Source: Fen-1298 sp050015675 (GTDB taxonomy: Bacteria > Bacteroidota > Ignavibacteria > UBA10030). From it: DNA of 64,000 bases. The stretch lies in assembly GCA_050015675.1 (NCBI GenBank), contig JBEKAY010000016.1:3924-67923 (forward strand), given 5' to 3'. A program made the position numbers and the translations under genes. Shown here piece by piece: positions 34,727-44,552 of the stretch; the stretch's first letter is position 1; every line of letters begins with the position of its first letter. Below the pieces are notes generated by a model. The model saw only the letters and a program-made list of their open reading frames with translations, ran no database searches and was not told the origin of the DNA.

Positions 34727-35104
34727 ATGTCCGTCGTTGCTGAAATCGTTGAGAAAATTGAAAAACTTACGCTCCTCGAAGCTGTTGAATTGAAGAAAGC
34801 GCTCGAAGAGAAATTTGGTGTTACCGCCGCCGCTCCTGTCATGATGGGCGCCGTATCAGCCGCAGCTGCGCCAGTAGCAGCAGTAGAAGAGAAAACAGAG
34901 TTCAATGTCGAATTGAAGAGCGCTGGTGCACAGAAGATTAACGTTATTAAGGTTGTGCGCGCAGCAACGGGCCTCGGTTTAAAAGAAGCCAAAGATCTTG
35001 TCGATGGCGCACCGAGGACAGTGAAAGAAAGTCTTTCAAAAGACGATGCTGAAAAACTGAAAAAAGAACTCGAAGAAGCAGGCGCTACTGTCGAGCTCAA
35101 GTAA
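34727..35104 (+). CDS. rplL: 50S ribosomal protein L7/L12
   Basis: The 125-residue protein has an N-terminal dimerisation domain (IVEKIEKLTLLEAVELKKAL), an Ala-rich hinge and the C-domain (TGLGLKEAKDLVDGAPRTVK) that recruits translational GTPases. RBS AAGGAG precedes the ATG. Confidence 0.99.
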   Translation: MSVVAEIVEKIEKLTLLEAVELKKALEEKFGVTAAAPVMMGAVSAAAAPVAAVEEKTEFNVELKSAGAQKINVIKVVRAATGLGLKEAKDLVDGAPRTVKESLSKDDAEKLKKELEEAGATVELK

Positions 35105-35123
35105 ATGAAGTAGCACATCCTTT

Positions 35124-35161
35124 CTGCTTGCCATCTCATAATTTTGAAGGTTGGCAAGCAG
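35124..35161 (+). terminator. Strong hairpin after rplL (attenuator or processing site)
   Basis: CTGCTTGCCA (35124-35133) and TGGCAAGCAG (35152-35161) form a perfect 10-bp stem with an 18-base loop, just 20 bases after the rplL stop. No T-run follows, so partial attenuation or RNase III-type processing before rpoB is more likely than full termination. Confidence 0.55.
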
Positions 35162-35218
35162 ATGTACGAACTATACAAATGAAAAATTTGTTAAGAACGT
35201 GAAGGATGCATAGGTCGC

Positions 35219-35266
35219 TAAGCCGATGGTTCTCCTGAGAAATCGGGTTAAAGAACTCTCGGCTTA
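35219..35266 (+). promoter_or_regulatory. Second structured element in the rplL-rpoB leader
   Basis: TAAGCCGA (35219-35226) pairs with TCGGCTTA (35259-35266), and inside it GTTC pairs with GAAC, giving an interrupted 12-bp stem. With the hairpin at 35124 it fills the 280-base gap before rpoB, which otherwise holds no gene. It may regulate rpoBC translation; this is inference. Confidence 0.45.
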
Positions 35267-35384
35267 TGCTGTATATAGATTGGCATTCGGCGATCGCATG
35301 ATAAATGTTTATTTTTAGTGAAATTTATTATTCAATCGGAATGGTTGAATTCAAAAATCTTCATATCATCAAGGAGAGGTTACG

Positions 35385-38300
35385 TTGAAAAACCAATCCA
35401 ACGGTTCCAAAGAACGTGTATCGTTTGCACGCATCCCGTCAGTCATTGAAACACCGGACTTACTGAACGTCCAGCTTGATTCGTTCAATAATTTTCTCCA
35501 AGCCGATACGCCTCCGCATCGCAGGAAGAAGCTTGGCTTGCAGCAGGTGTTTGAAATGAATTTTCCCATCACTGATGCACGTGAGAATTTTCTCCTCGAG
35601 TTCTCGGAATACTATGTCGAGAAGCCTAAGTATTCCGTCGTCGAATGTCAGGAACGCGGTTTAACATTCGCCGTTCCGTTGAAAGCAAAACTGCGATTGT
35701 CCACTAAGAAAGAAGGCGGAAAAGAATTTGTCGATACAATTGAACAGGAAGTTTATTTGGGCAATCTTCCCGCGATGACACATCGCGGCACATTCATTAT
35801 TAACGGTGCCGAGCGCGTGGTTGTGAGTCAGTTACACCGTTCGCCGGGCGTGTTCTTTGGCGAATCGGTACACCCAAATGGTACGATGATGTATTCGGCA
35901 CGTATAATTCCATTTCGCGGATCATGGGTTGAATTTGCTACCGACATCAATAATGTAATGTATGCGTACATCGATAGGAAGAAGAAATTTCCGGTCACAA
36001 CCTTGCTTCGTGCGTTGGGATATTCTTCAGACGATGATATTCTTGATTTGTTCGGACTTGTAGAAGAGATCGAAATAGCAAAAGCTGATTTGAAAGATTT
36101 TATAGATCGAAAAGTATGCAGCGATGTATTTGATAAAAAAACGGGTGAAGTTTTTATCAATAAAGATACGAAACTCACTGAAGAGCATATCAAGCAGATT
36201 AAAAAAACAAACTTGAAAAAGCTTCGCTTGCTCAAGACCGATGATGCGGCATCGAGTTCTGTTATTGCAAACACGATACTCAAAGATGCTGCACGTTCCT
36301 CGGAGGATGCGTTAGAAGCAATTTACACACAATTGCGTTCGGGTGAAGCTCCCGACCTTGACACTGCAAAAAATCTGATCGACCGATTGTTCTTCAATCC
36401 GAAACGGTACGATCTTGGTGATGTCGGTCGGCACAGGATGAATATTAAACTCAACTTGAGTATTCCCGAAGATGTTACAACGCTGACAAAAGATGACATC
36501 ATTGCCATTGTAAAATATCTCATTGATCTTCAGCAAGGCAAGCGAGCGGTGGACGATATCGATCACTTGGGAAATCGTCGCGTTCGAACGGTTGGCGAAC
36601 AGCTCGCTCAGCAATTTAACATCGGATTGTCTCGCATGACGCGTACTATTCGTGAACGAATGAACTTACGCGATGCAGAAACAATTACACCGCAAGATTT
36701 GGTCAATGCCCGAACGATTACAAGTGTTATCAATGCATTCTTCGGGACGAACCAGCTTTCGCAGTTTCTTGATCAAACGAATCCTCTGGCAGAAATGACG
36801 CACAAGCGCCGTGTCTCGGCACTCGGACCAGGCGGTCTTACTCGCGAGCGCGCCGGTTTCGAAGTCCGAGACGTGCACTATACGCACTATGGCCGGCTTT
36901 GTCCAATTGAAACGCCGGAAGGTCCGAACATCGGTTTGATTTCATCACTTTGCATACACGCGCGCATTAATGATTTCGGATTCATCGAAACTCCGTACCG
37001 CAAGGTTAAGAACGGCAAAGTGATAGAAGAGATTGAATTCTTGACCGCAGAACGTGAAGATGCGGTGACGATAGCGCAAGCGAATGCAATTCTGGACGAT
37101 CGCGGACGTTTCACTGAAGAAAAAGTGAAAGCAAGATACCAGAGCGATTATCCGGTAAGTGAACCTGAGAAGATTCAGTATATGGATGTCGCACCTAATC
37201 AAATCGTGAGTGCAGCTGCCGCGCTGATTCCATTCCTTGAGCACGACGACGCAAATCGTGCATTGATGGGATCGAACATGCAGCGCCAGGCAGTTCCATT
37301 ATTACAGCCAGAAGCGCCTGTGGTAGGAACGGGACTGGAAGAAACCATTGCTCGGGATTCGCGGACTATTATAGTTGCAGAACGCAATGGCGTAGTTGAA
37401 TCCGTGGATGGTGACAGCATTATCGTGTTATACGATATCGACGAGAATAGCAACGAGGCAATTATCAGCTTTGATGATAAGCGCCGCGTTGAATATAAAT
37501 TGACAAAATTCCTCCGAACCAATCAAGACACGTGCATCAACCAGAAACCGGTCGTGAAGGAAGGTCAACGCTTTAAGAGAAATGATGTGTTAGTCGATGG
37601 CTGTGCCACTGACGGCGGAGAATTAGCGCTTGGCAGAAATATTTTGGTAGCGTTTATGCCATGGCGCGGGTACAACTTCGAAGATGCAATCATCGTCAGC
37701 GAACGCATTGTGTCCGAAGACGTCTTCACTTCTGTGCATATTGAAGAATTTGAGCTTCAAGTACGGGATACAAAGCGCGGCGAAGAAGAACTCACGCGCG
37801 AAATTCCGAACGTCAGCGAAGAAGCAACAAAAGATCTCGACGAGAATGGTGTGATCCGAATCGGTGCAGAGGTGAACGAAGGCGATATTCTCATCGGTAA
37901 GATTACACCGAAAGGTGAAACCGATCCGACGCCGGAAGAGAAACTCTTGAAGGCGATTTTCGGAGAGAAGGCTGGCGATGTGAAAGATGCCTCGCTTAAA
38001 GCTCCTCCGGGTATGAAAGGTATTGTTATTTCGACAAAGCTCTTCAGCCGGAAGAAGAAAGATACGGAGAGTAAGAAAGAAGACAAGAAAAAGTTAGAGT
38101 CACTTGAACGATTGCGCCGTAAGGAAGTGAAAGATTTGGAAGAGAAGCTTGGGTATAAATTAGACCAAGTACTCGAAGGTGAAAAATCGATCGGCATTCG
38201 AAATACTGATGGAGAAATTGCTATTCGTGCTGGTGTTGTTTTCAAAGATGATACATTCCAAAAGATGGAAAATCTTGACAAACTCGATTTTAATCAAGAG

Positions 38301-39161
38301 TGGGTGGACGATAAACGTAAACACAATTTAGTCGTCCGTATTTTTGAAAACTTCAATCAGAAAACGAGTGAGATCGGAGAACTCTATCGCCATGAGAAAA
38401 ATAAAATTCAACTCGGAGATGAACTTGCACCGGGAATTGTTCAATTGGCAAAAGTATATGTCGCTAAAAAGCGTAAGCTTCAAGTAGGTGATAAGATGGC
38501 AGGGCGTCACGGAAATAAGGGTGTCGTTTCCATTATTGTGCCTATGGAAGATATGCCATTCCTTCCTGATGGTCATCCGGTTGACATTGTGCTTAACCCG
38601 TTAGGCGTGCCTTCCCGTATGAATTTGGGGCAATTGTTTGAAGTTGCGCTTGGCTGGGCTGGAATTAAACTAGGAAAACAATTTGCATCACCGATCTTTG
38701 ATGGTGCAAAATGGGAAGAAGTGCAAGAATGGTTAGAGAAAGCAGGACTCAGTAAAACCTCGAAGTCAGTGCTCATCAACGGCCGCTCTGGTGAGCCGTT
38801 CGATCAGGAAATTTCTGTTGGGTATATGTATATGATGAAGTTGTCCCATATGGTGGATGATAAAATTCATGCACGTTCCATCGGGCCATACTCTCTCATT
38901 ACGCAGCAGCCGTTGGGTGGTAAAGCACAGTTCGGCGGTCAGCGTTTTGGAGAAATGGAAGTGTGGGCGCTCGAAGGATATGGTGCTGCGAGTATTTTAC
39001 AGGAAATTCTCACTGTGAAGTCAGATGACGTGCTTGGGCGCGCGAAAGTGTACGAATCCATAGTGAAAGGTGAAAACCTTCCAGAATCAAATATCCCTGA
39101 ATCGTTCAATGTGCTCGTTCGCGAGTTGCAAGGATTAGGTCTGGAAATGAAGATTGAGTGA
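35385..39161 (+). CDS. rpoB: RNA polymerase subunit beta
   Basis: The 1258-residue protein starts with TTG behind AAGGAGAGG. Hallmarks in order are TPPHRRKKLGLQQVF, SQLHRSPGVFF, the rifampicin region with NQLSQFLDQTNPLAEMTHKR and RRVSALGPGGL (unmutated), CPIETPEGPNIGL, GRNILVAFMPWRGYNFEDA, KMAGRHGNKGVVS and QQPLGGKAQFGGQRFGEMEV. It forms the catalytic cleft with beta-prime. It is separated from rplL by a structured 280-base leader. Confidence 0.99.
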   Translation: MKNQSNGSKERVSFARIPSVIETPDLLNVQLDSFNNFLQADTPPHRRKKLGLQQVFEMNFPITDARENFLLEFSEYYVEKPKYSVVECQERGLTFAVPLKAKLRLSTKKEGGKEFVDTIEQEVYLGNLPAMTHRGTFIINGAERVVVSQLHRSPGVFFGESVHPNGTMMYSARIIPFRGSWVEFATDINNVMYAYIDRKKKFPVTTLLRALGYSSDDDILDLFGLVEEIEIAKADLKDFIDRKVCSDVFDKKTGEVFINKDTKLTEEHIKQIKKTNLKKLRLLKTDDAASSSVIANTILKDAARSSEDALEAIYTQLRSGEAPDLDTAKNLIDRLFFNPKRYDLGDVGRHRMNIKLNLSIPEDVTTLTKDDIIAIVKYLIDLQQGKRAVDDIDHLGNRRVRTVGEQLAQQFNIGLSRMTRTIRERMNLRDAETITPQDLVNARTITSVINAFFGTNQLSQFLDQTNPLAEMTHKRRVSALGPGGLTRERAGFEVRDVHYTHYGRLCPIETPEGPNIGLISSLCIHARINDFGFIETPYRKVKNGKVIEEIEFLTAEREDAVTIAQANAILDDRGRFTEEKVKARYQSDYPVSEPEKIQYMDVAPNQIVSAAAALIPFLEHDDANRALMGSNMQRQAVPLLQPEAPVVGTGLEETIARDSRTIIVAERNGVVESVDGDSIIVLYDIDENSNEAIISFDDKRRVEYKLTKFLRTNQDTCINQKPVVKEGQRFKRNDVLVDGCATDGGELALGRNILVAFMPWRGYNFEDAIIVSERIVSEDVFTSVHIEEFELQVRDTKRGEEELTREIPNVSEEATKDLDENGVIRIGAEVNEGDILIGKITPKGETDPTPEEKLLKAIFGEKAGDVKDASLKAPPGMKGIVISTKLFSRKKKDTESKKEDKKKLESLERLRRKEVKDLEEKLGYKLDQVLEGEKSIGIRNTDGEIAIRAGVVFKDDTFQKMENLDKLDFNQEWVDDKRKHNLVVRIFENFNQKTSEIGELYRHEKNKIQLGDELAPGIVQLAKVYVAKKRKLQVGDKMAGRHGNKGVVSIIVPMEDMPFLPDGHPVDIVLNPLGVPSRMNLGQLFEVALGWAGIKLGKQFASPIFDGAKWEEVQEWLEKAGLSKTSKSVLINGRSGEPFDQEISVGYMYMMKLSHMVDDKIHARSIGPYSLITQQPLGGKAQFGGQRFGEMEVWALEGYGAASILQEILTVKSDDVLGRAKVYESIVKGENLPESNIPESFNVLVRELQGLGLEMKIE

Positions 39162-39233
39162 TCGTGATAGGTGCTGCTCACATGCAGCAATTACTCATTC
39201 AATAATGAACATAGTTTGATTGACGGAGGCGAT

Positions 39234-42200
39234 ATGCCTTATACAGATTTAACAGCAAAGAAAACATTTTCAAAAATTACGATTAGCCTTGCGTCGCCGG
39301 ATATGATCCTGAGCCGCTCGCATGGTGAAGTGACGAAACCGGAGACGATCAATTATCGTTCGTTCCGTCCTGAGAAGGATGGATTGTTTTGCGAAAAGAT
39401 TTTTGGCCCAGTACGCGATTGGGAATGCCATTGCGGTAAATACAAACGCATTCGCTACAAAGGCATAACATGCGATCGCTGCGGTGTCGAAGTGACACAG
39501 AAAAGTGTTCGCCGTGAACGACAAGGACATATTTCATTAGCAGTACCGGTCGTGCACATTTGGTATTTCCGTTCTGTGCCGAGCAAGATCGGTACCATCC
39601 TTGGAATCGCTGGCAAAGAACTAGAAAAAATTATTTACTATGAATCGTATGTTGTCGTCAGCCCGGGCACAACCGGTTTGCAGCGACTTGACTTGATTTC
39701 GGAGGATCAATATATAGAAATACTTTCTTCCCTGCCTGAAGAAAATCAGGACTTGGATGACGATGACCCTAAGAAGTTTATCGCAAAAATGGGTGGCGAT
39801 GCTATTAAAGATCTTCTCAGTCGCGTGAATGTAGATAACCTTGCCGCAGAATTGCGCGCTCAACTTGCTGTGGAAACATCCATGCAAAAAAAGCAGGATG
39901 CGTTGAAGCGTTTGCGTGTTGTTGAAGCGTTCCGTAATCCCGAAAGCGGTGCAGCGAATAAACCTGAATGGATGATCCTGGATGTCATCCCTGTTATTCC
40001 ACCAGAGTTGCGGCCCTTGGTTCCGTTAGAAGGCGGGCGATTTGCGACATCTGACTTGAACGATCTCTATCGCCGTGTGATTATCCGCAACAATCGGTTA
40101 AAACGGCTCATCGAAATTAAAGCTCCGGAAGTTATTTTGCGCAATGAAAAACGCATGCTGCAGGAATCGGTTGATTCGCTTTTCGACAACTCGCGCCGCG
40201 TCAATGCAGTACGTTCTGATAATAATCGTGCGCTTAAATCACTTTCCGACATGCTCAAAGGGAAGCAAGGACGCTTCCGTCAAAATTTGCTTGGCAAACG
40301 TGTAGATTATTCCGGCCGTTCGGTTATTGTGGTCGGGCCTGAATTGCAATTGCATCAATGCGGCTTGCCGAAAGATATGGCAGTCGAGTTATTCAAACCG
40401 CACATCATCCGTAAGCTTATTGAGCGAGGGTTGGTTAAGACGGTAAAAAGTGCAAAGAAGATGGTGGACAAGAAGGGGCCGGAAGTGTGGGACATTTTAG
40501 AAAACATAATCGACGGGCATCCGGTTATGTTAAACCGTGCCCCGACGCTGCACAGACTTGGCATTCAAGCGTTTCAACCAGTCCTGGTAGAAGGCAAGGC
40601 AATTCGTATTCATCCAATGGTTTGCACGGCGTTCAACGCAGACTTCGATGGCGATCAAATGGCGGTGCACGTACCGCTTTCCTATGAAGCCCAACTCGAA
40701 GCGCGTATGTTAATGCTTTCGAGTCACAATATTCTTTCGCCAGCAAGCGGTGCGCCAATTGTTACACCAACACAAGATCAAGTATTGGGTTGTTACTATC
40801 TGACAAAATCTAAAACAGGTGATCTCGGAGAAGGGAAAATATTTTCTTCACCGCAAGAAGTAATCATTGCATATGATCAGGAAAGGCTTGGATTACATGC
40901 AAGGATTAAGGTGCGCGTAAATACTGAGTTGGTCGAGACAACAACAGGGCGTATTATATTCAATCAAATTGTTCCAAAAGAAATCCCGTTCGTGAATGAA
41001 TTGTTGAATAAGAAACGTCTTGTGCAGATTATCTCGACGGTGTTTCGTCGATGCGGCAATCTCGTTACAGCGAATTTTCTTGATCAATTGAAGACAATGG
41101 GATTTACTTATGCAACAAAAGGCGGACTTTCCGTCTCCATCGGCGATGTCGTTATTCCACAAGAGAAAATTGATCTCGTTAAAAAAGCACAAAAGGATGT
41201 GGAGAATGTGGAATCGCAATACTTCCGCGGTTTCATTACCAATGGCGAGCGCTATAATAAAGTAATTGATATTTGGACTCGCGTTACAAGCAGAATTGCA
41301 GATCGCTTATTTGAAGCATTGCAACACGATCGAAATGGATTTAACTCTCTTTATATGATGGTAGATTCAGGCGCACGTGGTTCGAAGGAACAAGTTCGTC
41401 AGCTTGCCGGTATGCGCGGACTTATGGCGAAGCCGCAAAAAAGCATGTCGGGTGCGACAGGAGAATTAATTGAGAATCCGATCATCGCGAACTTCCGCGA
41501 AGGCCTATCTATTTTGGAGTATTTCATCTCTACACACGGAGCGCGTAAAGGTCTTGCTGATACCGCATTGAAAACAGCCGATGCAGGTTATTTAACACGT
41601 CGATTGATTGACGTCGCACAGGATGCAATCATCGGTGAAATCGATTGTGGCACGATCAAAGGCGTTATAACCAGCGCTTTGAAAGAAGCAGAAGACATTA
41701 AGGAGCCGTTAGCAGAACGTATTCTTGGTCGTGTATCGCTACAAGATATTGTGGATCCGATTTCCAAAGAAGTGATTGTGCACGGCGGTGAACTGATCGA
41801 TGAAGAAAAGTCACAGCAAATAACTGAAACATCAATTGAAACAGTCATCATTCGATCTGTGCTCACGTGCGACTCGCGTCGCGGTGTGTGTGCAAAATGT
41901 TACGGCCGTGATCTCACCACAGGAAATCTTGTTGAACCGGGAATGGCGGTAGGCGTTATTGCCGCACAATCGATTGGCGAACCTGGTACACAGTTGACAT
42001 TGCGTACGTTCCATACAGGAGGCACAGCAAGTCTTATTGCTGCACAATCGCAAATCATTTCTAAGTTCGATGGACATGTGAAATATGATGGAATTAAATT
42101 CCTCGAGTTCACGAAAGAAGATACGACCCGCTTAATGGTCTCTGGCAGAAGCGGAGTGATCAATGTGTTAGACAGTGACAACCGCATGCTCACGAAATAT

Positions 42201-43520
42201 GATGTACCATATGGTGCAACATTGTTGGTGCGAGATGGTGCAAAGGTTACAAAAGGCGAACTCGTCTACGAATGGGATCCGTACAATGCGGTTATTGTTT
42301 CGGAACATGGAGGAAAAGTTGAATATATCGATATGAAGGAGAACCTGACGTATCGTGAAGAACCGGATGAGCAGACAGGGCACATTCAAAAAGTTGTTAT
42401 CGATAGCCGTGAAAAGAGCCTCATCCCTGGAATTGCAATTATCAATAAAAAGGGACACAAGGTTTCATCGTACCCAATTCCGACACGGGCACATTTGAAT
42501 GTTGACGACGGTGAAGTAATTCAAGCTGGTGCAATTCTAGTGAAAATTCCTCGCGATATCGGTAAGACACGTGACATCACCGGAGGATTACCGCGGGTTA
42601 CTGAACTTTTTGAAGCACGGCATCCAAATGATCCGGCTGTCGTCGGTGAAATTGACGGAACGATATCTATTGGTCAACCGAAGCGCGGCTCGCGAGAAGT
42701 GTTTATCGAAAGTCCCGATGGCAAAGATAAACGTACATATCTCGTTCCATTAGGCAAGCACCTTTTAGTTCAAGAAGGAGATTTAATTCGTGCGGGTGAA
42801 CGCTTATCTGCTGGTTCTATTGATCCGCATGACATTTTACGGATTAAGGGAACGACTGCGGTGCAGGAATACCTCGTGAATGAAATTCAAGAAGTGTATC
42901 GTATGCAAGGCGTGAAAATCAATGATAAGCATATCGAAGTGATCGTGCGGCAAATGATGCAAAAGGTTCGGATCGCAGATCAAGGTGATACAAAGTACCT
43001 TGAGGGCGATCATATTGACAAGAATCTATTGAACGACGAAAATGAAAATCTTACAGATAAAGTTATTGTCGTTGGTAAGGGTGATGCAAAGTTAAAGAAT
43101 GGTCAATCAGTTCCAAAGAGAATTGTTCGTGAGATGAATACAGATCTCAAGAAAAAATCGAAGAAGGTTGCTGAGTTCCGTGATGCATTGCAGGCTACGT
43201 CGGATCCAATTCTTCTCGGCATTACACAAGCATCTTTAACAACTGAAAGCTTTATTTCAGCTGCGTCGTTCCAGGAAACAACAAAGGTACTGACAGATGC
43301 GGCTATTGAAGGAAAGATAGATCATCTCCTTGGCCTGAAAGAGAATGTTATTATGGGGCATCTCATTCCTGCAGGAACAGGGCAAAAGAAGTTCAAGGAC
43401 ATCGTTGTTTCTGCCCCTGAACCGGTTTTTTCAGACGCATCTGAGGAGACTTCGGAAGAGGCAAATACTTCTGAGGTCGAAACAAAGAAGGTCAAGCGGA
43501 AAGTGAAATTGGTAGAATAG
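39234..43520 (+). CDS. rpoC: RNA polymerase subunit beta-prime
   Basis: About 1428 residues. It has the N-terminal zinc ribbon (CHCGKYKRIRYKGITCDRCG), catalytic NADFDGDQMAVHVP that chelates Mg, the second zinc site (CDSRRGVCAKCYG), the trigger loop and bridge helix (RGLMAKPQKS), and a Lys-rich C-terminal tail. The start is placed at ATG 39234 because CGGAGG precedes it and the protein then begins MPYTDLTAKKTFSKI; an in-frame ATG at 39171 would add 21 residues without family resemblance. Confidence 0.98.
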   Translation: MPYTDLTAKKTFSKITISLASPDMILSRSHGEVTKPETINYRSFRPEKDGLFCEKIFGPVRDWECHCGKYKRIRYKGITCDRCGVEVTQKSVRRERQGHISLAVPVVHIWYFRSVPSKIGTILGIAGKELEKIIYYESYVVVSPGTTGLQRLDLISEDQYIEILSSLPEENQDLDDDDPKKFIAKMGGDAIKDLLSRVNVDNLAAELRAQLAVETSMQKKQDALKRLRVVEAFRNPESGAANKPEWMILDVIPVIPPELRPLVPLEGGRFATSDLNDLYRRVIIRNNRLKRLIEIKAPEVILRNEKRMLQESVDSLFDNSRRVNAVRSDNNRALKSLSDMLKGKQGRFRQNLLGKRVDYSGRSVIVVGPELQLHQCGLPKDMAVELFKPHIIRKLIERGLVKTVKSAKKMVDKKGPEVWDILENIIDGHPVMLNRAPTLHRLGIQAFQPVLVEGKAIRIHPMVCTAFNADFDGDQMAVHVPLSYEAQLEARMLMLSSHNILSPASGAPIVTPTQDQVLGCYYLTKSKTGDLGEGKIFSSPQEVIIAYDQERLGLHARIKVRVNTELVETTTGRIIFNQIVPKEIPFVNELLNKKRLVQIISTVFRRCGNLVTANFLDQLKTMGFTYATKGGLSVSIGDVVIPQEKIDLVKKAQKDVENVESQYFRGFITNGERYNKVIDIWTRVTSRIADRLFEALQHDRNGFNSLYMMVDSGARGSKEQVRQLAGMRGLMAKPQKSMSGATGELIENPIIANFREGLSILEYFISTHGARKGLADTALKTADAGYLTRRLIDVAQDAIIGEIDCGTIKGVITSALKEAEDIKEPLAERILGRVSLQDIVDPISKEVIVHGGELIDEEKSQQITETSIETVIIRSVLTCDSRRGVCAKCYGRDLTTGNLVEPGMAVGVIAAQSIGEPGTQLTLRTFHTGGTASLIAAQSQIISKFDGHVKYDGIKFLEFTKEDTTRLMVSGRSGVINVLDSDNRMLTKYDVPYGATLLVRDGAKVTKGELVYEWDPYNAVIVSEHGGKVEYIDMKENLTYREEPDEQTGHIQKVVIDSREKSLIPGIAIINKKGHKVSSYPIPTRAHLNVDDGEVIQAGAILVKIPRDIGKTRDITGGLPRVTELFEARHPNDPAVVGEIDGTISIGQPKRGSREVFIESPDGKDKRTYLVPLGKHLLVQEGDLIRAGERLSAGSIDPHDILRIKGTTAVQEYLVNEIQEVYRMQGVKINDKHIEVIVRQMMQKVRIADQGDTKYLEGDHIDKNLLNDENENLTDKVIVVGKGDAKLKNGQSVPKRIVREMNTDLKKKSKKVAEFRDALQATSDPILLGITQASLTTESFISAASFQETTKVLTDAAIEGKIDHLLGLKENVIMGHLIPAGTGQKKFKDIVVSAPEPVFSDASEETSEEANTSEVETKKVKRKVKLVE

Positions 43521-43546
43521 TTTTTCAATATTTGAAATTATTTGCT

Positions 43547-43575
43547 TTGACTTCTAGAGGAAAAAATATTATATT
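43547..43575 (+). promoter_or_regulatory. Consensus-like promoter before rpsL (str operon)
   Basis: TTGACT (43547-43552), a 17-base spacer and TATATT (43570-43575) lie in the 104-base rpoC-rpsL gap. Spacing and both hexamers match a sigma-70-type housekeeping promoter, and the same hexamers appear at 31059. Confidence 0.7.
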
Positions 43576-43624
43576 AAACAGCTTTTAGTTAATGTAAAAT
43601 CAGGAAATTTCGGAGAGTTTTTAA

Positions 43625-43999
43625 TTGCCGACAGTTAATCAGCTTATTAAAGATAGTCGAGAAAGGGTGTTGTGGAAAAGCAAATCGCCTGCTCTCGGTG
43701 GCAACCCTCAAAAAAGAGGTGTCTGTACACGTGTGTATACAACTACTCCGAAGAAACCTAATTCAGCATTGCGTAAGGTTGCTCGTGTACGTTTGACAAA
43801 TGGAATTGAAGTAACGGCATACATCCCCGGTGAAGGGCATAACCTTCAAGAACATTCAATTGTTCTTATTCGTGGTGGAAGAGTGAAGGACCTGCCGGGA
43901 GTGCGTTATCATATTATCCGTGGTACTTTGGATACGCAAGGTGTGCAGGATCGAAAGCAAGGACGTTCAAAATACGGAGCTAAAAAACCTAAACAGTAA
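43625..43999 (+). CDS. rpsL: 30S ribosomal protein S12
   Basis: The 124-residue protein starts with TTG after CGGAGAG. Decoding-centre segments TTPKKPNSALRKVARVRLTN and GGRVKDLPGVRYH carry the wild-type Lys residues at which streptomycin resistance mutations arise. First gene of the str operon. Confidence 0.99.
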   Translation: MPTVNQLIKDSRERVLWKSKSPALGGNPQKRGVCTRVYTTTPKKPNSALRKVARVRLTNGIEVTAYIPGEGHNLQEHSIVLIRGGRVKDLPGVRYHIIRGTLDTQGVQDRKQGRSKYGAKKPKQ

Positions 44000-44010
44000 T
44001 GTATTAACCG

Positions 44011-44478
44011 ATGAGAAAAAAAAGAGCCATACGAAGGCGTGTAACGCCAGATCCAAAGTTCGGTGATGAACTTATTTCCCGATTCGTTAACAGCGTATTG
44101 AAGGATGGGAAAAAGAATATAGCCCGTAATATAGTCTATAGCGCGCTTGATCAAATTGCGCAAAAAACAGAAAAGAATCCTTTAGAAGTATTTAAAAAGG
44201 CGGTAGATAACGCGTCTCCGCTGATTGAAGTTAGAGCACGAAGAGTTGGTGGTGCGACCTATCAGGTTCCTACAGAAGTTCGTCTCGAGCGACGAACCGC
44301 TCTTGCAATTCGTTGGCTTATTACTTATGCCCAAGAACGCTCGGATAAATCAATGACACAAAAGCTTGCTGCAGAGTTGCTTGCTGCGTCTTCTGGTGAA
44401 GGTGGTGCGGTGAAGAAGAAAGATGATGTACACCGTATGGCCGAAGCCAATAAAGCTTTTGCGCATTTTAGATGGTAA
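44011..44478 (+). CDS. rpsG: 30S ribosomal protein S7
   Basis: The 155-residue protein has typical S7 features (RRVTPDPKFGDELISRFVNS, then RRVGGATYQVPTEVR, ending DDVHRMAEANKAFAHFRW). It nucleates assembly of the 30S head. It lies 11 bases after rpsL. Confidence 0.99.
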   Translation: MRKKRAIRRRVTPDPKFGDELISRFVNSVLKDGKKNIARNIVYSALDQIAQKTEKNPLEVFKKAVDNASPLIEVRARRVGGATYQVPTEVRLERRTALAIRWLITYAQERSDKSMTQKLAAELLAASSGEGGAVKKKDDVHRMAEANKAFAHFRW

Positions 44479-44552
44479 TTTTTTTTCATTGCTGTATTTA
44501 ATCCACCCAGTCTTGAATAATGGAGTCTGTGGGTTGGAGTGTGTGATAATTT

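Noticed and set aside
37757..38281. Long Ser/Phe-rich open frame antisense to rpoB (and similar ones opposite rplL, rpsE and rpoC)
   Set aside because: The composition is that of a complement of Glu/Lys-rich coding sequence; it is a frame shadow.
39171..39233. Upstream ATG start for rpoC
   Set aside because: The added 21 residues do not resemble RpoC, and the Shine-Dalgarno site sits before ATG 39234.
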